Shown: positions 12,571 through 26,040 of the stretch, one piece after another
How positions within the stretch are numbered: position 1 is the first letter of the stretch
How the letters are laid out: each line of letters opens with the position of its first letter
Assembly (NCBI GenBank): GCA_029204225.1
Contig: CM055106.1
Location: forward strand, 5,964,361 to 6,028,360
DNA length: 64,000 bases
Direction: 5' to 3'
Origin: Diphasiastrum complanatum
Lineage: Eukaryota > Streptophyta > Lycopodiopsida > Lycopodiales > Lycopodiaceae
Translations under genes and position numbers: made by a program
The notes under the pieces: generated by a model
Told to the model about the DNA's origin: nothing
The model's input: only the letters and a program-made list of their open reading frames with translations
Databases searched by the model: none

Positions 12571-14419
12571 GGGTCTTGCAATTACTTTATGTGCCTTTTT
12601 ATTGATCTAGATTATTTTAGTAGATAAGGCTAAATGCCCTAATTTGGATACCCTATAGGACGTCACATTTGGAACCTTGTAAATTATTCTCCAATTAGTA
12701 CAGATAAGGGCCAGGGATCTATCCTTTCATAGATTATGAATTTCTTGACCTGAGCTTCTTGAAGGAAAGCTCTATTATATTTTGAAGATCTTAGCTAGAG
12801 GTTTGCCTGAGCTATGGACAACCATTGCTATTCATCAAGTTTCTTAGTTGGAGATTGCTTTTGTGAATGTTGATTGCTATTTCATACTTTTTTTAATAGC
12901 GAGATCTATGATTAAGTTCATAATATGTAGGATGTATCAAGTTGTTCCATTTAGAAGCGATGACTTTCTTGAAGGGAGAAGGAATTTCAAGGTCCAATAA
13001 CGGACTAAACATCACATTCGACGAACCAGTTGTCAAGAAGGTATATTGAATGACTGACTCAGTAATGATCAACAATCAAACTAGGTGCCTAGCTCAAATA
13101 AAGTGACGTTCGTCACCAAATGCAGTATGTGTGCTTGCAATTTAATATCTAGTAAGGCTGGACAAGGATCCCTATCGTACACCAAGCCTTTGGGATATTT
13201 TGACTAGGGCTTGCTGGCGCAAGGTTGTGATTTAGAAAAAACCATTGAGTTACAATGGGGCTTGACTGTGGCCACTAGCAGTCATTATGCCTTTCAATCA
13301 AGTAGTGCATCTTGGTTTCGGGCGGGGGCTTGAGCTTGGGACCAAAGAACTTTGGATGGCAAGTCAACAACTAATAGAACGTGTGACCCAAGGCGAGAGA
13401 CAAGTAGAGGACTTAAAAGGACTGCCTATGGACATGAGGAGCATCATTCTATACAATACACAACGACTAGCTTTGTTTCACAGGGTGGAGAGCTTTTTAA
13501 AGGGTTGGCTCAGTTGGTTAGCTTGGCATCCAGAGTTTCTTTGGTCCCAGGTTCAGCCCCCCCTTGGAAACCAAGATGCACGGGGTGGAGATAGGGAGTG
13601 GAACTACTTCAAATAGAAATCTTGGCAGCTATTAGGTAACTCCATTGGTTGAGATTATCATTAGTAGCCATGCTATGGAGCTCAATCTGCACCAGTAGTT
13701 GGCATGGAAATTAATATGCGTATATATGGTCGGTGTGAACTTTTGAGGTCCAATCGGTTGCAGGTGCAAAACATGGCGAGACCTTGCCTCTTTCTTCTCC
13801 CAACAATGTTCTTGTTACAATGCTAGTTAGCGACAGTTCATTGCGGCAGATACATCACTCCTATTTTTTTGAGATTTTGATTCAGGAGAAAGTTGTCATG
13901 TCAGTTTGAAATGGGCTTTGCTTAGATAGAAGGCCTAATTAGCACGCCGGTATATGTTTGAAGCATGGCCAAGCTATCAAGTTGCTTGATACTTCCCATA
14001 AATTGGTAGGCAGATTGCTTGTTTCAAGTTTTTAGAATATGCTGTTGGATAGATCGTAAGTTTTGGGTTCTATCTTTCTAGACTGATGTCCTCAGTCAGA
14101 GCTGGATATATGTCAAAGCTGTTTCTTATGCTATGATCATTTTTCTCTCTACTTTTTTGCCGCTATAGTCTGATCGGCCTGATAGTTGTTGTGATTTCAA
14201 AGTTAGAGGCTTTGAAACTGGCAAAACAGATAGTCGCACCTCCTACATTATAGATCTTGTATATTTTCTGTAAAGTATTTAAAAGAATATGCACAGTTGT
14301 CTTCCAGGTTGTAGCTCTTGTTACTTTGTTTTATTTTCAGAAAAATGGCAATGCTAAGTGTTAGAGGCAGTGAGGGCTACAATGTAGTTTGGCTCTAATT
14401 CGGGTGTGGGGCTGGACAG
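12571..14419. other. No gene recognised; possible upstream intron of the CCR4-like gene
   Basis: AT-rich sequence upstream of the first recognised deadenylase exon. A tRNA-like promoter segment lies at 13503-13560 (separate entry). At about 14180-14215 one frame reads GLIVVV, reminiscent of the NVALIVVLE stretch that precedes the 14420 exon in plant CCR4 proteins, but the surrounding residues do not fit and I could not define splice sites, so it is not called an exon. Confidence 0.4.
13503..13575 (+). repeat. Possible tRNA-derived SINE head (A and B boxes)
   Basis: TGGCTCAGTTGG at 13506-13517 resembles a pol III A box, and GGTTCAGCCCC at 13550-13560 resembles a B box, in the correct order with about 32 bases between them. 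The 5' part (gttggctcagttggttagc) looks like a tRNA D-arm. No tRNA fold with acceptor stem is apparent, and no tail or target duplication was found. A chance match is possible. Confidence 0.35.
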
Positions 14420-17400
14420 GCTAATACTCAAATTCATTCAAATCCAGAACTCAAGGATGTTAAGCTTGTGCAGGTATCTGCTTAGTTAAAACCAAATGCA
14501 GATGGTCTTCACTAGCGTATCATCTGCTAGGGAAAAAAGTAAAGCATGTAGTGATAATGCTGAATTTGTAGGTAGGTTAATTAAAGAGCTAAATTGTGTG
14601 TCCCTTTGAGCTTTTTTTTATCTTGTGGGTGCTGGCTAACCGATGATTGGAGTTTGCAAAAAGCATCTGATTATAGTTTTCTTGATATGGGTTTTCACAT
14701 AGGTGCACACTCTTTTGAAGGGATTGGAGAAAATTCTAGCAAAGACAGATATTCCTATGCTGGTTGTGGGTGATTTCAACTCTGTACCTGGCAGGTTGGC
14801 ATGTGTTTTTTGATCACTTGTCAGAGTACTACAACAGTGGAAGGGTTTGGTAGCATAATAAGTCCTCACAATTGAGATTTTTTGCTGTGCAAAAGAAGTT
14901 GGTTTCTTAGGTCTCTGAAGTGAAGGGCTTTATTGATGGCAGTGCACCACACAAACTTTTGGCGACAGGGAGAGTGGACCCTCAGCATCCAGATCTCTCA
15001 TCAGATATGTTTGGCATGCTTTGTCCAAGCCGGTTATTCCATCAACTACGGTTGGTTAGTCTCTCTGGCCTTCCTGGACATGTTGATGTGCCCATCAATG
15101 GCAGGTTGGAATGTTGTTTTATGGACATACTGGGAATTGTTGATCAAATTATCTAAGTTTCATAGTGAAAAGAGCGTTTTCACTGCTGGGGTAGCAGATT
15201 ATCTACTAAAAATGCAGTTGGCTTTTTGGATCCAAAACCTTGGTTACATAAATGTTTTGAAGTAACATCTTGGGTACAACAAGCACTCACTCAATCTATA
15301 TATTTTGTGGACGTATAATTCTGACTGGGAATAGAATGCTACGCACATACATGGTTAAACAAGTGGCAAAGTTTTGCAGGCAACTAAAGTAAAATGTAGA
15401 TTACATGCAATGTAATTGGAAGATCCTATCTTCTCGTGGAATACCCTGAAACCATCCAATCTGGTGCAAAGAGACACAAAACTGCCCTAGTATGAATCTA
15501 AGACCATATGATAACCTGGAACATAAATAGTGTGGTAGAAGTGGGATTTCTGATACATCTGTCTCTAGAAAGTGAAGTCGATAGAAGTCGGATTTGACCC
15601 CCCCAACCGACCATGCTAGGCTCTGTAGAGGACTCGTCTGATGTAGTCATGAGTACTTGAGGGGAGGGCAGTGATGAAGATGCCAAGTGTGTCAAGGAGG
15701 CAAGCACCTTGAGAGAACCATGCCAACTGATATCCTTGACAATGTAAGCGCTGGGATGATATGAGAGTAGCTTACATATATCTCTGCTCAAAGGTCTGAA
15801 ACTCACTAGCTCGCTGGATATAAGTAATGAGTTGGAGAATGACAACGAGGTAAATGGGTGGAACCGCAAACTCTGTAAGGATGATCTGGTGTGGAACTGA
15901 GGTCTTAGCTGGTATCATACGTGAACATATAAAGCTGTAGGGGAGACAATGATGTCAGAAAGTTGGCACTTACTCGAGGCATCTTTAATAGACTTACCGG
16001 AACAAAATCTCTCGAGTTGGGCAAGGGAAACATGACCCTTTCCAAGTCTAATAGAAGTTGCCTCTCACATACTAAAGTGTATGCCTAAACAAGTGTAGGA
16101 TGAGACAATCTCAAGTGGTTGACAATTGAAAAGGGTTTCTGCCTCAATGTGAAGCTCCCAAAAGTGTTGAAGACCATAACTTTGGTCTTCCAATGTAACC
16201 CCTAGGCCCCATATGGAACATAAGTCATGAAGGCAATCAACTGTCTCTGTAGGCCCTCCCGGGTAGGTGAAACTGGAACCACATCATTTGCGTAGAGAAG
16301 AATGGTGATCAAGATATCTCCAGGTCTACATCCAGACCCACCACACTACTCAATAACCCTCTCTAGCAAAATCGGGAAATTTTTCTATTTACAACGAGGA
16401 TTATTTCAAGATACTATTGAGACAAAGGTGTTGCATGCCAAATTATGTTTGCATCACTCTTCCTAATCTTCTGATGTACACAACAACAAGTAGCTCGGGT
16501 AAGAATCAAAAAGGGAAATGTCCCCAATCACATTGAAATGATAGTTGAAATGGTTAAAATCTCAAGAAAGCTACTCAAAGGTGTTGTCATATATTATAAT
16601 TGCACCACAACTATGTAAGTTGAGGTATGGTTTAAGGATTCTTTGTAAAGATTGCACTTGCTTTACCAAATTGAAAACAACACTCTTTGCACGATCACTG
16701 ATTGTAAAACATGTAATAACAATCCATTTAGCTTAGTTAGACTATTTACATTGACAATGATGTTGCGGATTTTCCAATCATAAATTACGTTTATGGGTGG
16801 GATAGATGATATTAATATATCAAGATTTTTTTTCTAGATCTTAACCATGCTTCCATGCTAGAAGCATGATGAGGCAATCAATGTAGAGGTCTTCAACAAG
16901 ATGAGATTTTTGTATCCAAATCCTAGTGGCTATTAAGGTAACATAAGAAAAAATTGGCTAGCTTCAAACAGAAAGCTCCAGACAAATGAGGTTTTATATA
17001 TAAGAATAAGGAAGCAAGCAAGGTCCTATTGTGTGACATTTTGAAGTCTTTTATTGAGGTCTTGTAGACCATTTAAAAGTTTTCTCTAGGGTTAGCATAT
17101 TAACTGTATCTACTATAAATCTATTCTATTAACACCAATAAATCATAAACTTGTGCTATCCTACCTTGTTTTACAACTAGAACCTCGTATACTTATGACC
17201 AACGTCTGACAAACATATAAAGAAATATTGTCTTACTGTTCAATATATAGCTCATAAATGTTTGATAGAGTGATTAATTCAAAGTTGCTTTGGAGTAACC
17301 TAATCTATGGTTACAAGCTATTTTGACGCTAAGCTTCTCTAACTATGCTAAACACCTAAATCCATTCCTCTCTCAAATGAGTCTCATATGTCTACGTCTT

Positions 17401-18498
17401 AGAGCCTAATTTCTCATGTATGTGGGATGAGACTCTTACGAGTCCAAGTACCAAATACCCTAATCTCTTATTCGGTTGGGTGAAAAATAATCAATTTTAG
17501 GATTTTGCCCAACAAAACAAGAAAATGACAATCTTCAATTCTATAAAATTACATAGCCAAAGTGTCCAAATTCTAGAAATTGTCGGGAATTTGCCCAAAT
17601 CTTGAAAATTACATGTAAAAAAGGTGATGAAATTAAATTTCACATAATTTCAGACCTTTGGAGCTACTAGCAATCACCTTATTCCCGAGACAGGTGTGTA
17701 GCCTGAAATAGGTAGGTAGGTAGCTTATCATCAAGTTTGATGGAATTAAACATCACATATTTTGTAAGTTTTTGGCTTCTTTGAAATTTATAAAAATTTA
17801 GGCTGGAGAATGTTCAATGCCAAAATCTTGCACACTTGCAATGCCCGATTTCACGAAATAATTGTTGGGCAAATTGTGCCCAACCACAGGAGAGGTACAA
17901 TAGTAGCTCATAAACTGCAAATTTGAAAGTGTGTTGTGTATTGAGGTTGTCCTTGTCTCTAGAGGTCCAATTAGGAGTCTTTTTGTTCTCACATGAAGCT
18001 GACTTCAACTTTTTTTTTACAGGTAAGTGCGTACTCGTCCTTTGCTTATTTGACAGGAACTGGCCCTGATGTGGAGAAGCAACGTAATTCCATAGACTCG
18101 AATAATGAACCTCTGTTTACAAATCTCAAACGCGATTTTCGTGGAACGCTTGATTACATATTCTATACAGGTAGACCCAACTATATGCTTATTGAAATAA
18201 TACTAGGCTTGTTTCAAAGAATGTGTACTGAAGTAGGCTACTCTGTATAGATTTTTTATCTTTATAGTGATAAATCTATGAACAATTGTCCTATTCTGAC
18301 TCAATCTTGAACAATTTTGACTCAATTGCGGATGGTTTGCTGGTTTGGCATGCAGAGGATTCACTGGGTGTTGAGGCATTGTTGGAGTTATTGGACGAGG
18401 ACATCCTGACAATAGACCGAGCTCTTCCTTCTCCTAAATGGTCATCTGACCATATAGCATTGCTTGCAGAGTTTCGTTTTAGACGAGCACATCCATAG
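14420..18498 (+). CDS. CCR4: CCR4-like poly(A) deadenylase, 3' five exons (partial)
   Basis: Exons read by eye with GT/AG borders: 14420-14473, 14703-14794, 14943-15054, 18023-18170 and 18356-18498, with stop TAG at 18496. Joined, they give an uninterrupted frame covering the C-terminal half of the catalytic domain of the CCR4 subunit of the CCR4-NOT complex, a Mg-dependent 3'-5' exonuclease that shortens mRNA poly(A) tails. Landmarks: PELKDVKLVQ, VHTLLKGLEKI, MLVVGDFNSVPGSAPH (the GDFN catalytic motif), NEPLFTN, GTLDYIFYT, LLELLDED and LPSPKWSSDHIALLAEF (the SDH catalytic motif). Introns are 229, 148, 2968 and 185 bp; the large one holds a LINE fragment. In the first exon NTQ stands where plants usually have NTH. 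The N-terminal leucine-rich-repeat or zinc-finger half and the first catalytic motifs are not found upstream, so the gene either continues beyond a very long TE-filled intron or is 5'-truncated. The visible exons have no lesions. Confidence 0.9.
15590..16380 (-). mobile_element. LINE fragment E (RT palm/thumb) inside the CCR4-like intron
   Basis: On the - strand from about 16370 the sequence reads a degraded LLYANDVVPVSPTREGLQ (the FADD/YVDD box, here with N in place of the first D), then TKVMVFNTFG and, further on, matches to the post-RT region of copies B and C (hydrophobic run near ATTACLLSYHP). Stops and frameshifts are frequent. It lies antisense to the host gene within its 2968-bp intron. 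Confidence 0.75.
16381..17790. other. Intron sequence of the CCR4-like gene, nothing recognised
   Basis: AT-rich intronic sequence, with a short (GTAG)n run near 17712. No coding motif or element boundary is seen. Confidence 0.5.
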
Positions 18499-21400
18499 CA
18501 AGTCATTTATTCTATTGATTTTCGTGCTGTCTTCCCTTATTTTTTCATCCATTGGTGACAGGTTCTATATGGGCCAAAGCAGATTATTCATAATGTAAGC
18601 TTGCTTGTCAAGTGGAAAGGCCTGCTCTTTATATTGATTATTAATGCCTTCGTTGACCAATTAAGATTTTATTTGGCATTATGCTAGTTGATGGTGAGTA
18701 CTTTTTTCAAGCTTATTGAGTTTTATTTATGTCGAATGACCTCTTTCCCCATAATTCTCAATCTACCTTCATCTTGTTGATCTTTCTGAAACTCAAATCG
18801 TGTAAAAAGGCTGACTTTGCATTGGTCATCACGGAATGGATCATGTGGTGACCAGATATCTGAAATCTGTCCCCATTGCTTCAACCTTTTTTGCAATCTT
18901 GCCAACTACCATTATCTCTGTATCCTTAAGGGACTGCCCATTGATTGGCTCATCTCTTAACAAGGTTTTATCCCATTCTAGCTACTTATAAGCATAGCTA
19001 TTCCAAAAGATCAAGAAAATATTTGTCAACTGTTCTGCTGGTTCCCAGCTTACAACTAAAACTACAAAACACGTTCAAGGCTACATAAGAAATTGAGGTA
19101 GTTTCCATGTCTAGTAGGTGATATAAGGGAGTTTCAAAAAGAAATTTCATAATGAGGATGAGTGAGTGAAAGAGGGGCATGCTTAAGTCTTGTAACTAAG
19201 TCGAAGATGAGGAAATGCCCTAGTTTTGCAAGCATTCCACAAAAGTACTTTTAAGATGTCTAGCCATGTGATTAAGTATATATGAGGAAAATGCCATAAA
19301 ATAAGCAAAAGGAAATTCAGAAGCATTAATTGCTTGATTGTATCAATTTATGTAATCTAAATATAACAAAGAGTTACTCCATTCTTTTGTTTGGGATTGC
19401 ACTTAAATGCCAACCAAAACTTGCGAGAGAATTGGAAATTGCACCCCTAATGTAGAAGCCAAAACGTGAAAAAGGTTGATTGTGTGATCTTGGAAACATC
19501 AGAGGACCAATCTAGGGTTTAAAGTGTGGTCCAGAACAAGGATTTCACATTTGCTTCCATTTTTTTTAGTTCAACAAGTGGATGTAGAAGTTTCTTTCCC
19601 TCATTGCATGCATGATTAAAAATGTGCTATTGTCGACAAGAGGTTGGAAAATTGTGGCTTGCTTGCTTTCTAGGTAGACTTGTCTCTTTTTATTATGGAG
19701 GAGTACAAGCAAAATTTCTCTACTCCTTGGAGACCAACTCTAGTTTTATTCCTCTTGGAAGAAAGAAAAATAACACCATTGTCAAAGTATTGAGATGAGG
19801 TGACTTGAAAGCTACAAGGATAGTCTAGGATGTCTCAAGATTCGGCTCTTGATGTGAGGGATGAAGGGCTTGATGGTATTGGCATACAAGTATGGGGGGC
19901 GACGCCAGCCTTGCCAAAGTGAATGGCAAAATTGCAAATCAACCAACAACAGATTCATAGTGAGCAATCACAATAAACATCACACAAGACCTCTCATAAG
20001 CTAGATGGCAAAATGCAAAGTGATTTCAACTACCAAGGAATGAAGTAGGCAAATAAATTCTTACGACAACCCTTGCATGGCTTAGGTTGTTGTTATGGAA
20101 GGTGTGCCTCAATAGGTGGCTTACATGCGGGGCCACTACATACAACTGAATGTAAAAAATATGTTCTTAGGATTTAAAAATGTCCACAAAGTATATTCAA
20201 GCATTGAAGATTGCACATTCATCAAGAAACATGAAGACTAGCATCGAGAATTGATGCTAGAAACTTCCTACATTGGCAATTGCTTTATTAACACTCTCAC
20301 TCACACAAGTAATCATTATGAGGACCTGATACATGTGTGGGCAACAAACGTAATGTATTAGCTTCAGATCAGTATATAATGATCATAGATAATGCGGGAT
20401 TCATCACTTAAGCCCTTGAATTTCAAGACTACCCAATGTCCTCAAAATGTGTGACAATAATCCACAAGAACATCTATTAGATGTGAGGATTAGGGCTTTA
20501 TAACATTAGGTATAGACCTAACCCTAGCCTCCAATGCCTTATCTAAGAATGCCTATCCATTTGGTAGGTGGAGTTTGGTGACTCATGGAATTGGTGGCAA
20601 ATCTCACCATCACTTCCAGATTATAGGAACTCGACTTGGGGCTCAAGGAATGCCAATGAACCTTATCTATGTAATCCTTTTACTTCTTTTACTTCTAATC
20701 CTTATCTATGTACATGAAATGGTGACACTTGGTCAACCAACATGGTGCCATGTGGCAAGAATCTACAAGCTAGATTCTACAATTTTAACACTAATTGCTC
20801 CCATGTTGAGGCTACTTAACTAGGTAACCATAAAAGTGATATAGGAATCATAGATTTATGTTCCATATTCTAACGCTTAAAACTTATGATTACCAATAGA
20901 TTTAGTCCATATGGACTAGAATAAAGTCAAATCCAACTATTTCATTGAGATTGATCTTAATAACTATAACCTACTCATTATCAACATCTTGTTTTCACAC
21001 TAAGTATTAAGCCATATATATCCTACAACATTATATCTATTCCAAATAAACAAATCGTGACACATCCAACACTTAGATCGAGGCAGATTGCAAAAAAATT
21101 TGCCCATCAAAGACAATGAAAAATTTAACAACTTGGCACTTTTATTGCACAAAACAAATGTGACGATGATTTTGAGATTTCTACAATGCACACAATTCTT
21201 CATTAATGTATAGACAAGGGACTAAAACAATGGAATCTCAATAATATTCAATAACGTTGAGACTCAAATAAAATCAAAAGGGGAATGAGGGGATGGGGGA
21301 GGATACGTAAGGACTAACTATTGACGTAAAAATTCACTATTTAGTGAGGGTGGAATCCAATTTGTGCCATTTTTTTAATACAATTTTTTTTTTTTAGTAT

Positions 21401-22735
21401 TGCTCACACGCACCCATATGCTTGTTTTCTACTTTGTAGACTTGCCATTAGAGATCTTTTATGACAAAAATTTTCCATATCCATTATCAGGAAAAGCTAA
21501 CAGATCACCCCTCACTAAGTTCCATGAGTATAAATTTGTCTCATCTTCTAGTCCTAGATCCCCTGCCCCCAATTCTAAATCATTCATCATGGGGGATCTT
21601 GCATTCCATTTATCAAAATAAGAGTTGTTGGCTAGCACCCTTCAAATAATTTTCAAGTCTAGGTTCACGTATGGCAAGAAATGATAGGAAGATGGTAGGC
21701 TTTTTTAAGAAAATTGTGGATTTGGGCATTTTTAACTTCCTAACATTCAATCATTTATGCCCATCACACATGCCACTCCACAAAGAAACGATTATAGTTA
21801 ATATTCCTCAAGATAACATATTATGCATCCACTGAACAAAAACCTTAGAAAAAAATCAATACAGTTAGTGGTAGTGTTAGCATGCCAACCCACAACATTA
21901 AACTCACCAACATGTTGAAATTCATCAATCAGGCAATCAAGGGATGGAAAATGAATGATAACATTATCTTCTATGCCTTAAGCAACAACAATCAAAGCTA
22001 TGACAAGGGTAGTGGTCAACTATCCCGAGTTTAGCACATCAGAAGAGTTGTATTCTTTTATAGTTTTTGATATATTTAACAAAAACCACTGTGCAAGAAA
22101 ATGGAGAATATACATTGGATTGGAGCACGTTGTTATTAGATGAACTACATAAGGTGCTCACATCCAGGAAAAATTAGTTGATCATAGAGTCTCTATTCAC
22201 TGACATGGAGCTGATTTATCATATGAGCGACCTGAACAAAGAACTCACAAAGGAATTTGACAATGTTGAGACGTACACAAGATAAGAGAAAATCGACTGA
22301 ACCACTTATTAGATTAGTTGAAAAAAAGGCCAAAAAAGAGACAAAGAAGAGAATAGCGCTATTCAACAAGCCACATTGCTCTCTATGCAAGATTTGTCTC
22401 AGGGTGTAAGTAATGTGCCCTTAAAAAACTATGAGGCGTTGAAAAGAAATAATTTTCATGCTAGAAGGATCATATGAATTTTAATCTGAGGTCCATATTG
22501 AGAAATTCAAAAGAAGTAATAATTCTTAAAAAGGTGAGAAATAGTTTTGAAGGGTTTTTGACCTGGAATTTATGAGATACCATTCAGGGATCCGGGTCTA
22601 TATTTCATAATCTCTCCAAATACCTTGAACAAATTAACCAATGGTTTCACCCGTTAACATTACCATCACTGTAATTACTAACCAATGGTCTTCAGATCGC
22701 TCTCGCACAAGGATTTCCCATTAAGATCACTCAAA
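18499..22735. other. Intergenic, no gene recognised
   Basis: About 4.2 kb of AT-rich sequence downstream of the deadenylase stop. No open frame exceeds 90 codons and none shows a family motif. Near 20660-20720 a cttatctatgta..cttttacttc segment is duplicated in tandem. The first part after 18498 probably includes the deadenylase 3' UTR. Confidence 0.5.
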
Positions 22736-24707
22736 GTAAAGCCAATTTTATCGCAGACAAGCCGAATGGATTCAATTACTATCTGTGGAAATTTAAGATG
22801 AAGACCTTGCTAATCGCCAACAAGTTGTGGGATGTTGTCACAGGTACCGAAGTGAAGCTTGAAGACGACACAACCGAATCAAAGTGAAAGTCGAAGGATT
22901 GTATAGCTTTCGCGCTTATTATTCTCAATATATCATACACTCAGATTGGCCACATATATGAAGCTCAAACTTCGAAAGAAGTATGGGACATCTTGAGCTC
23001 ACTATATGAAGTGAGGGGCGTAACTTATAAGTTACGTCTACGAAGAAAATTCTTCACTCTCAAGATGTCGTACTTCAGAATCACATTAACCAGTTTAAGA
23101 ATCTCTTGCAACAGATGGTCGCTGTCAGATCGATCAAAGACGATCAAGACGCAATCATGACATTGCTTTCAAGCTTGCCCTCTACATATGAGAACTGGGT
23201 GATTATCATATCGACACACTATTTACTCCTACTAGAGTTATCACTATGTTGTTGCAAGAAGATAATCGAAGAAGTCAAGACATTTCGTCGACTCATGCTC
23301 TATATGTCAACAAAGGCTCAAAACAACAAAAGCAGAAAAGCTTTAAGCAGTCCGCATCAAATCAGAAATTGACGCATAGTCAAGGACAATTATCAAATCC
23401 ACAGTCGTAAAAGAAGATGTCCTGTAAGTATTGTAAGTGCACTAATCATGAGATCCAAGATTTCAGGGTACTAAAAGAAAGAATGCCAACAAGCAACATT
23501 ATCAACAGGCGAATGCAGTCACAACACCTCTCGAACTCGACGTGGATGAAGGAGCATTTATGGTCAAAGACCAAAAATTCCTATCAAATAATTCTTGGTT
23601 TCCTGGATAGCTAGTCAACATATGACCAGTCATTGTGAGCACTTTCACTCCTATACACCTTATAGTACAAAATAATATATTGGTGGTGATAGTGCACACA
23701 CTATCGAAGGTGAAGGCACTGTAAGATTGAAATTCTAGCATGATCAAATCAAACTACTATCAAATGTTTTGTATGTACCTAAACTCTCTACGAATCTCTT
23801 GTCAGTAAGTAGAATCACTGATTTAGGTCATAGGGTAGAGCTCAAGTTTGATCAATGCCGAATTATTGATAGGACAAATAAGATCCTTGCATTCGGCAAG
23901 AGACATGGATACTTATAAAGATTGGCACATTGTTATTCTGACACTAGTCAAGCCTTGAAAACCTGTGTTCTTTTCAATAAAGCATTACTATGGCATCAAA
24001 GATTAGGACACTTGAATCATGCATTTGTATCGAACATGTCCAGACAATCCATAACACTTGATCTCGACTATCCAACCACCAAAGTTGACCTCCTTGTCTG
24101 TCATAGCTACGTTTTTGGTATATATTTAGAACAGATGTCCTACTAAAGGTCTCTTAGAGAAAACACCATATGAAGTTTGGATAAACTCCAAACCTTCTTT
24201 ATCGAACTTGCAAGTTTTTGAATATATCGCATATGCACAAATTTCGCATGATCTAGGGAAGAAGCTCGACTTCCAGAGTATCAAATCGATTTTCATCAAC
24301 TACACTACTTCAGATAAAGCTTATAAGTTGTATGATCCTATCGAGTTGAAGATATTCACTAGCCGAGATGTCATCTTCATCAAAGATCAGTTTATCGACC
24401 TCAAAGGTAAAGGCAAAGCTCATATAGTCAAACTATCGAACTCTCCTGAATTATAAACTTTCCAGTTCCCAAGTCAACTATTTCTATTGAAGGTCCTAGC
24501 TCGTCTACTCTCGATAAACAGCTTATCAGTATCGAATCCGAAGAAGATAATGAAAATTAACAACTTGACTCAATTCTTAAAAGATCAACAAGAGTCAACA
24601 GACCACCTATCAAGTATATCGATGAGTCTAGAGCCTACCTTGTCCAAGAGTCGACGATTGTTGAAGAGACACCCAGTTAGCCCGATTTCGATCTCTAGAA
24701 AGAAGTT

Positions 24708-25331
24708 ATGGATAAAGAGTATTCATCTCTTATCAAGAACCAGACATGGACTATTGTCGAATTACTTGCCATTAGAAATGTAATCGATTGCAAATGGTTA
24801 TTCAAAATCAAGTACAAGGTAGATGGAATTATCAACCGAAGAAAGGCTCGACTTGTTGCCAAAGGATTCTCTCAGGTACACAACGTCGACTACACTGAGA
24901 CTTTCAGTCCAGTAGTTAAACATTCTTCTATGCGAATTCTATTGTCATTTGCTGCTACAAATTTGGAAATACATCAAATGGATGTACAGACAACATATCT
25001 TAATGGAGTTATCGAAGATGACATTTACATGGTGCAACATGAAGGTTACAATATCGAAGGTAAACACAATCATGTGTGTAAACTCCATAAAGCACTTTAT
25101 GGCTTTAAGCAATCTGCTCGAGCATGTCAATTTATGACCAATCCAGATATTATACATTGGAAGGCTCTAATCAAAGATTTGAGATATCTTCGAGCTACTA
25201 TGAACTTTTGCATTTGTTATGGAGCAGTCGACAATGACAAACTCAATTTTCTCAGTGGTTATTCAGATGCAAGTGTGAAAGTACTGTACTTTAGGACCAT
25301 AAATGGATCTACAAAAGATCCACAAGAGTGA
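24708..25331 (+). pseudogene. Copia element 1 reverse transcriptase fragment
   Basis: An open frame of 207 codons. Residues 1-135 are the copia RT fingers/palm start (NVIDCKWLFKIKYKVDG, ARLVAKGFSQ, YTETFSPV, MDVQTTYLNG). After ALYGFKQSARA the frame goes straight into CQFMTNPDIIHWKALIKDLRYLR, which belongs to the RT-RNase H linker, so the YVDD active site was lost by an in-frame deletion of roughly 150 residues. The ending lies in unrelated sequence. Confidence 0.82.
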
Positions 25332-25334
25332 TTG

Positions 25335-26040
25335 GATGCTTGCTTAACAATCTATCAAAAAACTAGACACAAAGAAGTTGATCTAGATTGGCAATTTGAC
25401 AAACAACAAGCATTAACAATCAAAAGCATTGATAAACATTGAAATCCGAGCCCACACGTGTGTACTACAGGCTGTAGTACGGCCTTCAACCTGAGAAACA
25501 AGTAGAAATTGATTTGGTTTCGTTTGGATCACAAAAACTCAATGTATATGGTGAACTAGCTTGAGATTGCCAATGAGCTCCAGAAATTTTCTATCTTCTC
25601 ACTATGGAGAGAGGGAATACATAGCAAATTCGACTTCCTTCTTGAAGTTAGGTGGATTTCCAGCATGTATTAAGGAAGTTAACTCACTCTCCTTGACCTA
25701 AAATGAAACCCTAGTCTATTTCCTAGAGTTATGCTTGGTAGGTAGCTAGTTGGTCAAATTTTTACCTTAAACTTAGGTGTAGGTCCTATAAAGTAGGGAT
25801 GACCACCAAATAGACATGACCAACTCTCTTGACTTGACCTAACCTACATTAGGATGGGTTTCCCATGTGGCATCATGGCCTCACATGTGTGGGACCCACT
25901 CGTGTACACAATTTACACTATTCTACATGGTTTTTGATCAAGCTAGATTTGCCAATGTTTGGTAATTCTTCACAGCAAGTTGGGCAGGATTTGTAGACAC
26001 TTGTAAATCCACTTCTGGATTTACATTTTTCCTCAACAAT
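25335..26040. other. Unrecognised insert within copia element 1
   Basis: About 700 bp between the RT-linker and RNase H parts of copia element 1 with no copia-like coding in any frame. A short palindrome-rich segment lies at about 25450-25490 (acacgtgtgtactacaggctgtagtacggcc). It may be a small inserted element; the ends were not defined. Confidence 0.4.

Noticed and set aside
13287-13616. 109-codon frame overlapping the tRNA-like segment
   Set aside because: No family resemblance; a second overlapping frame is equally open, and the pol III-like motifs explain the sequence at least as well.
14160-14260. Candidate CCR4 exon containing GLIVVV
   Set aside because: The motif fits only six residues; neighbouring residues, frame and splice sites do not match the family, so it was not called.
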